Shown here piece after piece: positions 55,001 through 64,000 of a stretch of 64,000 nucleotides of DNA (the first letter of the stretch is position 1; the number at the start of each line of letters is the position of its first letter). Origin of the DNA: Onchidella celtica (lineage: Eukaryota; Mollusca; Gastropoda; Systellommatophora; Onchidiidae); NCBI GenBank assembly GCA_963931925.1, contig OZ007571.1, forward strand, positions 36,267,623 to 36,331,622. The letters are read 5' to 3'. Below the pieces are notes generated by a model, which was not told the origin of the DNA, did no database searches, and was given only the letters and a program-made list of their open reading frames with translations. The translations under genes and the position numbers were made by a program.

Positions 55001-57640
55001 GATAATTGGTAGAACGTCTATGTAATCCCACTGTTTGAGAAGGACTTTGTAAACACATGATATTTACATCTGGTCTAGGACATCAGCAGAGATGTTTTGG
55101 ACTGTAAAATTGGACACTGTATCAAAACTACATTTTAAAGTTCATTTACAAAAAATTAAACAAAGAATCTAACCGATCTGTTAGCGCGGTCATCAAAAAT
55201 CGTCCTCGGCCCCGCCACCGTTTAAGTAAACGTTATTGTCAGTCACCAAAGCATTGTAAATTTGAAGAGTTATAACTTTCCAGTCTTGCAGTCATCACGT
55301 GAATCGACAGACGAGAGAAACATGACTGACAAGTTTGAATTTGAGCCCGAAAAAAGCACGACCATAATTATTGTGATTTGAAGAAGAAAGACAGACAATA
55401 TTTACAGACGACAGGACAGAAGGAGACCGTACCAGAAGTCCCACCGACTCTCTCCCCCTCCCCCCCCCCCCCACCATGGCTGAAAAAAACAACAAAAAAG
55501 CCTTTATTGTTTACTGTATCATCAGTGCCCACGGAAGTTAAACAACTTACTGACACTAAGATACTGTACAGGAAAGGCATGCAAGTCTGACTGAAAACAT
55601 ATTTACATTGTAGATAGAAAATCGGCAGTGTGCGAAAGCCCAGTCTGCGAAACTAACCGTAACTGAACTAATAAAAAATTAAAAACTTGTGTAGTATTTC
55701 CCACAGAAAGAGACTGGGGTAGCGGCTGAGGTAGCTGGACTGGAAATGTGTTTTAAAATTACCTCTTGATAAAGTTATTATTAGCTTAAGGACAATCTTA
55801 TTTCTGTTCTTAAAGCCTCATCCAATTTCCGCTGCCTTCTGGTGAGATTTCAAACATTGTCCTCGGAAACGGCTACATTATAAATTCTCGGTCACACATT
55901 TATTACGGAACGTTAAGTTTGGGTCTCAGAATCCTCAAAGAATAGATTACAGTTAATGTGGGGCTTATGTCATGTTAATTATGAATACACGTTTCTGTGT
56001 CTTTTTTTCTGTTGTTGTCAATGTGACACGTAGCATATTGTATGAGCGAGGAGAAACAAAGACAATACCCGCACTAAATGTTTGCCGGTTGATGCCTCTG
56101 GTCACGAAAAACTTCTTCAATTCTTCAAATGTGCAAACGGATCTCAACACACTTTTGGAAACTAAAATAATTCATATCCTCATGAAAAATTCTCATTGTT
56201 TTAAAAATCCGGAGTGCAGTATCGTGTAGATCCGTCAGCCATTGGTGGTTACGCACGGTAAGATTGTTTATGCGGTCCTAGGTAACCTCTTCTGTCTCAT
56301 TCATTTAACGTTTATAGCCAGTGGGTAAAATGAGGTCACCAGTATTATGTGCAAGCCCACTTAAGCTTTGTGCACGGCCGCTTAGAGCTTTGTGCAGCGT
56401 CGCTTCCAACTTGTAAAATTATAGCCTTTCTTATTTTCAAACATTTTCTCATATATTTTGCAGAAAATTTCAAGTGGTATTTTTCATCTGTCTCGCTATC
56501 GTATTATGTACTTTATGCCCAGTGGTAAGGATAATTCACGGTAGTCATTCCAACTAGAAATACTAGCATTTAATCGACTAATCGATGAATCAACAGACGC
56601 CAAGGTAACTTTGTTTCGTCTGTCATATAGTTTACCCCCACAAAGTCTTCATTTTCGTAACATTTAATCAGTTCGATATTGTCTCCTAGGTTGGGTATAT
56701 CTTTATCAAACATCTAATTTCCTATGTAAACACAATTATCAAAGGTAACTCCTTTTTGTTTCTCTCTCTCTCTTTTTTTCAGTCTGATATCACGAAATGT
56801 CACCGGCTCAAAAACGTGCAGGCATCAAAAGACTGGGACACTTAACAATGCTAAATTTAGTAGATGTGTCTTTTGATACTCCCTAGCTTATCATAATATC
56901 CAAGCAAAGCAACGGCCGAAAATGACAGAGAAGCAAAAGCAAACAGCAACATTACAGAACAAAGACAAGAAAGTGGGAAAGGTAGAAGGTCGTGGGAATT
57001 CAAGAAAAATAGAAAACGGAGAAAAAAGATACAAAAACTGTAAGATGAAACAGGAGGAAAGACGATACGATTCGCCCATCTTGTATACAAATCCGCCATT
57101 AAACACCTAACCTATTTCTAATGTACATGATAGACTCAATATAAAAAAAAACGCCATGCCACCAATGATGCATGCCTTTACTCACTCTCTCTTTGAGTGG
57201 AATGCCAGAGGGCAAAAATCTGGAGCTGACTATCTCACTTACTCTACAAAGCTCTTTACAAGTGGGCCAATCTCCCTGCGATCTTACGGTCTGCCAGATT
57301 GAGCGGCGCTAGCCTGTTTTCTCTGCCAACCTACCGCGGCCACCTTGTCGCCCTTTGGCAAATGGGCACGTAACTCTACCCTCAAAGTGAACCTCCGTTT
57401 TCCTTCAGACTCGGAAGCACGGATCTTTCCTTTAAACATTTCTTGTGGGGGCGCCAGCTCCCGGACGTTGTCTTCCGATCTGCGCCTTCCTACTCCCAGT
57501 AGTTAAAGAAGCCATCAATTCCATGTTTAGCAGTCCAGAATGCATCGGGGTGTTGGCAGATGTTGACCTTCTTCCCTCTTTCTATACCCAATCCTGACTC
57601 TTTAATCCTTAAATTGCAAATAAATAGACAGAAAGACGGT
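52018..57640. other. Long non-coding interval
   Basis: No gene recognised in 5.6 kb. Notable small items are ACCCGGCGTTGCCCGG at 52740-52755, a C-run at 54521-54534, ACACACAC at 54691-54706 and a C-run at 55456-55471. A GC-richer stretch at 57230-57500 could be old coding sequence (in one frame SARLSGASLFSLPTYRGHLV) but is interrupted and unassigned. Confidence 0.5.
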
Positions 57641-57961
<321 letters not shown>

Positions 57962-58545
57962 CACTGTTTACATCACAAATACGAAAAGTAACCCGAAATC
58001 TGAGAAAATTACAACTGGCATAATACTGTTCTTTACCTTTGGCAAGACATTGGCAAAAACAACCATCACAACTGCTAGATCTATTACTTGCATTTGCCTA
58101 GCTACTGTTCAGAGTAAGCTTAACCAAAGCAATAGAAAAGAAACTGCTGTCCTTCCCAATTCCTTTCCAGGAAAAGAAAGCCTGCACTTCCGATCACAAC
58201 AACAAACTTGAGGCGGTCTGACTGACGACCTATTTTCCGTCGTCCAGAAGCAATGGTGACGGTGGCGACTAGTTTATCGCCTAAGGCAGGAAACTTGACC
58301 TGCATTGTACATAAACTCACAGAGAAGTAAATTTATAAACAGGTACGTGGTCGGGACCATAGATATACACTACAGAACGGTCGGGACAGTGACTTTCCAG
58401 TGCACGCTGACATCTTTAATGAAATAAATTATCTGAATGTCTTTAAATACCTTTGTTTCAGTCACAGTGTATTTCTCCCTGATAAGCCAACTGTCACCCC
58501 GACCATCTCCCAACCTTAACACCTCTCTATGCTTCTGTCTGTCGG
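57962..58545. other. Non-coding interval
   Basis: No feature recognised. Confidence 0.5.
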
Positions 58546-58835
58546 TCAGTCTACCTCTTTCTCTCTCTTCCTATCTCTCAGTCTCTCTCCCTCTCTCTCT
58601 TTCCCTCTTCTCGCTCTCCTCTTCCCTTTCTCTCTCCCTCCCTCCTTCTCTCTCTCTCCCCCTCTCCTTCCTTCTCTCATTTCTCTCCCTTCCTCTCCGG
58701 CTTTCCCTTCCCTTCATCCCTCTCTCTCCCTCTCTCTGTTCCCCCCTCTTTCTCATTTTCCCTCTCCCATCCTCTCTCTCTCTATTCTTTGTTTCTCCAT
58801 CCCTCCCTGTCTCTCCCTCTCTTTCTCCCTGTCAA
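58546..58835. repeat. Pyrimidine-rich (CT)n tract
   Basis: About 290 bp of almost pure C/T on the plus strand (CTCTCTCCCTC words). The open frames across it encode only Ser/Leu/Pro on plus and Arg/Glu on minus and are not genes. Long mirror-like pyrimidine tracts can form triplex DNA; that is inference. Confidence 0.9.
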
Positions 58836-59940
58836 TGTAATTACCACCCACAAATTCATTACCTGGCTTGCCTTGGAGACAGAATGAAACAATTACAAAC
58901 AGGACAACAGATCTCCCCCTCTCCTCCTCCTCCCCGTCCCCTCCCCTCCTCACAGCTGATCCCGTCACTATCACCTCCGGCCAATCCTCATTTCGATACT
59001 CCTGTACGTCTTTCAATCATTTAATGTTCCTTTAATGAATACATTACTTTTCAATTTTCTTCAACAAGAAATTTCACGTTATGATTTTATTTCCTTTAAT
59101 TGCACCTGGCTGCCCTAGGGCTAGCGCGAGTTCCCTTTACAGGCTACGCCAGTCTTAAGTCTCAAATTTCCATATTATTCTTTATTGATTCCGTTCTGTC
59201 CATGACAGGATAGAAACAAAAGCTAGCCCCGCCCACCTCGATAATCTCCGCCCCCTAATGTCTATGATTCGATTCCTCTTTATTATAGGCATCTACCCGA
59301 ACTATTGTCTCACTGTCGTTTAAAACGGAAAAAAAGGCGAACGGAATTGGCAAAAGGGGGGGGGGGGGCAGAGGAGGGAAGGAAAAGATTTTAGCTGCAG
59401 GGAAAAATTGACGAAGGATCTCTTGGTTAAGGCTAGTGATGAAGAGTTCTTCTGTTTTACAACACAGGACAGGACTGGAAGTGGTCTTGGTACTGGAAAT
59501 ACTGAAACATAATTATGCAGACAGACAAATAGGCAAAGATAAAGGCAGGCAAAAAAGGCACAAGGAAGAACGGACAGACACTAGACTGGCAAAGCAGTCA
59601 TACTGTTCCATAGAAAATTAAAAAAGGCAGTTACGTAGAAAAGGTAGCCAACCAACTTCCTTCAGCATTAACTTATGAATCGGTGAATTTCAGAGATTAT
59701 ATTCAAATCGCAATCTGAGGGCAGAGTTTTTCTTTCTTTTTTTCTTTCTTTCTTTTCCTTCCTTCCTTCCCTTTTCTCTTCCCTCTTCCAGTCTTTTATT
59801 CGTTGGTCCTCTCTTTTCTTATCTCTTTCCTTGCACTGTCACTCTCCAATAACTATGCGACTGCAACGCCTTTTGTTGCAAGAATCTAATGTCATTCTTT
59901 CGTTCTCATTTTTTCTGTCTGTATATCTGTTTGTCTATAT
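58836..59940. other. Non-coding interval
   Basis: Contains TCCTCCTCCTCC (about 58920), a G-run at 59357-59368 and CTTTCTTTC repeats at 59730-59770. No gene. Confidence 0.5.
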
Positions 59941-60275
<335 letters not shown>

Positions 60276-60599
60276 TCCCACCTCATCACAAACCATTACA
60301 ATCCACACACTCCTAAAAAACGTATTTATCAACTGCCCTTACGAGTAACTAATAATCTGATAATGATTTGTTTCGTTATTACAACAGAACCTGAAAATCG
60401 AACTGAGATATCAGAATGAAAAATAAACCAACAGTGGGCTCACGGAACGAAAAATTAGAAAAAAAAAACATAAGAATAAAACAGTTTCAAACCTGTACAA
60501 ACATACTGAAGAATAACTAAATGATAAATGAGGCCAATAAATAAATAAATAAAATACGTTTTTATAAAATAAAAAAACAACAACTCACTGGATTTTTCA

Positions 60600-61140
60600 A
60601 CAAGATCTATACCTTTCATACATCGCGGGTGAAGCCTTGTGAAGCCTTGACAGTGCTTTCCAATTGTTGTTGTTTTTTCTAGATTTGGAGACTTGAAATG
60701 ATGAAGAAGTTTGTTTTGTCTTGAGTTTGTTTTGTTTCGCTAATTTCGCCTCCGATCCACCTTTTCAGAACGCAGGAGCCTATGAAGTCGTCACTTACTG
60801 CCGGTTGACTGTATTATAATTATATAGGTCACTGGGTTGATTTGAATTCCGAAGAAGGCCAATGCCGGAAAGTTGTTTTTCTTGTTTGTTTGTGTGGAAG
60901 TGCCTCGGTAGGGACAATGAACACAAGCCACCATTTTTCTGCATTCGGTTTTACTTGGAAGCGTTCTTACTGCACCACTGTTTCTTTTTCGTACATGAAA
61001 TTAGGGTAAAAGCACCTCATTTTGTGACTCATTACCGTAACCAATCAGAATCCAGCAAATAATGTGCCAACGATTAGAATTAGAAGGTAGTCATTTCCAA
61101 GTGCTGTCCTTTGCCGTCCGTAGAATGGGACAGTTACTAG
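60600..61140 (+). repeat. R1-like repeat, old copy D
   Basis: Shares ordered words with R1: CAACAAGATCTA, AGATTTGGAGACTTGAAA, TTGAGTTTGTTTTG, CTCCGATCC, then the family 3' end GAATGGGACAGTTACTAG at about 61123-61140. It is much more diverged and partly replaced in the middle. Confidence 0.6.
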
Positions 61141-62340
61141 TAATTGAACAAATAAGAAAGAAAGAAAAGAGGAAGGAAAAAAAGAAAGAAAGAAAGAAGG
61201 AAGGAATGGCATACAGGAAGAAAGGAAAAAAAAGAAAGATATTATGTGAGAGCACCGTATTAAGAGGGGGAAGACAGACAAACAGAGAGACATAAACTCT
61301 CAGTGGATTCAGCTGTGTACCACAAAGTGTGTTTCTTTCAAGCACACGGAATATGATTTCAGAATTGTTATAGAAAAATGCTGAGTTACATTGAGACTGT
61401 GTTTCCAATTCTGTCGTCTACATACGTTTTTTTCATTTTCATAGATTATCTGCAGGAAACGTCACACCTTTCGTTTCTTAAAAATAAGACTCGACATCAG
61501 TGAACTGTTCATACCGTTGTATAGCTGCAAAATAGAATTGACGGGCCGAAAAAGTCAAACTCAGACTAAAATTTCAGTACTTTCATAAGAAAAAGTTGAA
61601 AATTCATACAGATTCAGGAATACATGCATAGCTCACAGAACATGGCAGTGCTATAACATAGCCTTTCTCAGACATCCAGTGGGGCACGTACTTTTTTGTT
61701 TGTTTGTTTGAACTCTTTTCTGATCTTGAAATATATTTCATTTTTACATGTTGATCTAAAGGAAAAAAATAAAGGAAATCGTCCCGCATTATGTGCATTT
61801 TTGCCTCTTCGGGAAAATGAAAATTTGCGTAAAAATGCCCACGAAAATTATACATCCACAAAAGGGGCCAACAGCCTTCAGCTGAGGCTCCCGAGAAACC
61901 AAAAATCTTCTACTACACACCAACATGACATTTATACATAAAAAATTAAGAGTGACAGAACCACTTTCATGACAAAACCTCAAAATCGGCACAATATCGC
62001 ATACAACAATATGGCAAATACCCTTCGAAATGTTACGTTCAAACCTCATTAAATGCACATTTTACACCTGGGCGATAATGACTCCAAACAATAAAGTAAC
62101 GTTAATACTAATTGTTTTGACGTACGCGGTGAGTCATAGCTGATTTGACAGGACTGTTAGATGGGTCGCGGAGTACAGAACTTTGAGACCCATTGCAGTA
62201 TACTTACACATAAATTTTTTAAAAACTTCATTATTTGAAAAAGGCAATTCATTAAATAATAATACATATCGAAAAGGCATCAGTTCTTTTCGTATTTTGA
62301 AGAGCTAGAAGTGGCGTTTGTGAGAAGGTGTTTTCACTTG
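61141..62340. other. Non-coding interval
   Basis: A purine-rich GAAAGAAAG stretch at 61155-61240; otherwise nothing recognised. Confidence 0.5.
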
Positions 62341-62349
62341 CGAAGTGGT

Positions 62350-62735
62350 TATTTTCAAGGCATGCCTTGGAACTAACGCCAGCGTTATTTTCAAGGCATG
62401 TTTCATTGACCAATCAGAAGCTGTTTCAGTATTTCTAAACGTGGAGCCTTAGACTGTGTATTGTGAGACTGATATGCAACGACGTGAGGGTCTAGTCAGT
62501 TTGTATCATCGAGGCCGTAGGCCGATGTTCGTCTGGGTAGTAGTCAGATTGACATATCAGGGAAAGCCGCCGGGGTAGCTATGTATTGTTTATTGGACTC
62601 AAGGTATGCTTTGGAACTAACGCCAGCGTTATTTTCAAGGCATGTTTCATTGACCAATCAGAAGCTGTTAAGGTATGCCTTGAAATTAACGCTAGAGTTA
62701 GTTTCAAGGTATGCCTTGTAAATAACGCCTTGCTT
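62350..62735. repeat. Cluster of palindromic repeats
   Basis: A unit of about 75 bp occurs at 62356-62434 and 62600-62669 nearly unchanged, with a third degenerate copy at 62669-62730. It contains the perfect palindrome CAAGGCATGCCTTG (62356-62369), the inverted AACGCCAGCGTT (62375-62386), CAAGGCATG again, and ends TGACCAATCAGAAGCTGTT. It could be a foldback element or a regulatory repeat. Confidence 0.8.
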
Positions 62736-63072
62736 TCACTTGTGCAGGGCTATTATACTGATTGACAGTTCCAGTTTAGCTACAGGGTGAGTTCAAGTCA
62801 AAGGCACAAAGAGCACGACGCACGGGAGTTACGGTTCACAATGTCTATTGTATGTCATCACGTAATTTATTGCCGCTGGTCAAGTCAAGTACCGGTCACG
62901 TCAAATAAACTATTGGTGGTGGGGTTAAAAGATATCCTGGGGGGGGGGAGATTTTGGTGTGTGTGTGTGTGTAGGGGGGGGGTTAGGTTATTTATGTAAT
63001 TAAATGCCCTTAAAAGGTACACACAAAAAAAAGAGAGGAAAAAACATAACGGAGAGACAAATTAAATAACAG
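62736..63072. other. Non-coding interval
   Basis: G-runs at 62940-62949 and 62974-62982 with TGTGTGTG between; no gene. Confidence 0.5.
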
Positions 63073-63091
63073 TTAGATAGATAGATAGATG

Positions 63092-63172
<81 letters not shown>
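63073..63172. repeat. (GATA)n microsatellite
   Basis: 100 bp of GATA with one GGAT interruption. Confidence 0.96.
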
Positions 63173-63179
63173 GTCTGTC

Positions 63180-64000
63180 AGGCCAGAGTTTTCTGCTATT
63201 GTATGACAGTACACAATACAGCCTGCTACTGTCACCCCCACTGTCTTGTGGGTCATCTCGGGAGAGAGGAAGACTAGGGGAAGGTAACCCTGAATACAAA
63301 TACCACACTGCCTTGTGTGTTGCTATGATAGCAAAGGCTATGGGAGTAAACCCAGACAGAAAATCAGGAGTGGAGACCCGAAGGTGGTTGTCAGGGAGAA
63401 CTGCATCAAACTGGCTTCCAGCATCTCCTGCAGCCGGACTAGTTCCAAATGTATTGACCTGGTCTCTCCCTTGGGTTTAACTAGAATGGCAGAGAGAGGG
63501 GTGGTGCCTCTGGGCAAAGCACCATCTCTTAAAAATAGCCCAGGCAAGGCAGCAAAACGAGGAGGCGTTTGCTCGGGCTTGGCAAGCGTCTGTCTCTCCT
63601 CTATAAGCCCACCCATTTCCGATTTGGAGAGGACACTCCAGCCATCCGTTACGGATGGGCACAACACGGGAGATGGCAGTTACCGGTGATAAGCTCAATC
63701 CATTTGGCGTACGGATGAGCGCCAGGGGTCCCCTCTGTCGGTGGGAGCGGCTTTTCAGCTGCATTGATCAACTACCGCCCGCCGTAACCTGGGCAGCCCC
63801 CAGGCAGTTGGGTGTTGTTCCGCCACGTCAGCCTGCTTCATAAGGTGGTTGGAGCTAGACCAAAAGTCAAAAAGCTGACGTAAAGTGTGCACCTGGCAAA
63901 AACAGAAAAATACTAAAACTTGGTACCTGGAACGTCAGAACAATGCGCCCAGGCTTGCAACAGCAAGATCTCACTAATATTGACTCCATCAGGAAATCCC
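63180..64000 (+). mobile_element. Second EN-RT LINE, 5' end, cut by window edge
   Basis: GC-rich leader (from somewhere after 63172) followed at about 63913 by LKLGTWNVRTMRPGLQQQDL, the N-terminus of a LINE endonuclease of the same broad type as the one at 2285. The codons are open to the last base of the window. The leader itself does not resemble the leader at 1500-2284. The 5' boundary is uncertain. Confidence 0.8.

Noticed and set aside
57170-57500. Possible old coding sequence
   Set aside because: Protein-like words appear in one frame but stops interrupt them and no family is recognised; not enough to call.
58546-58835. Ser/Leu/Pro and Arg/Glu open frames
   Set aside because: By-products of an almost pure pyrimidine tract.

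Overview
This is repeat-rich eukaryotic DNA. It has a spliced alpha-1,3-fucosyltransferase gene, several LINE fragments, a tRNA-derived SINE, a Polinton, an LTR retrotransposon and many tetranucleotide microsatellites. The mix (LINEs of the 'craniofacial development protein 2-like' type, a SINE with a GTGCAC..GCGCACGTTAAAGAT central block, long TATC/GATA arrays, frequent AGATCTAGATCT motifs) suggests an invertebrate, most likely a mollusc and perhaps a gastropod. That assignment is inference; no marker gene proves it.

Layout. 1-660 is an AGAC/CAGAC array. 970-11983 is a Polinton with about 200-bp inverted terminal repeats and a perfect 6-bp target-site duplication; an EN-RT LINE (about 1.5-5.4 kb) sits inside it. 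The Polinton keeps a protein-primed DNA polymerase B remnant and a zinc protein on the minus strand. On the plus strand it keeps a zinc-ribbon/phospholipase A2 protein, a DDE integrase, a minor-capsid-like protein, a membrane protein, a DUF8207-like protein and two small proteins. It is broken in several places. 11984-16638 holds copies of a local repeat family (called R1 and L here), a headless SINE copy and a LINE-type 3' tail. 16639-27421 is a Ty3/gypsy-type LTR retrotransposon with 1.4-kb LTRs that look almost identical, a 5-bp target-site duplication, a candidate primer site and a polypurine tract. Its 5' LTR carries a reverse-oriented solo LTR of the same family. Its coding order is gag-protease-integrase-RT-RNase H, with integrase before RT, as in Gmr1-like elements. 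Both the Polinton and the LTR element lie inside the first 40 bp of R1 repeat copies, and related uninterrupted copies elsewhere in the window act as empty sites.

28-33 kb is mostly non-coding, with a 24-bp minisatellite and one unrecognised possible terminal exon (31776-32173). 33300-35375 is the clear host gene: a type II membrane GT10 fucosyltransferase in two coding exons. 36.6-38.9 kb holds decayed LINE pieces. 39-63 kb is intergenic or intronic: microsatellites, two minisatellites, a 77-bp exact tandem duplication, one full SINE, an old R1 copy and a cluster of palindromic repeats. A second EN-RT LINE begins near the right edge and runs off the window.

The strongest candidates for an unusual system are the integrase-first LTR element and the compact Polinton with its zinc-ribbon/PLA2 protein, together with their shared insertion point in R1.
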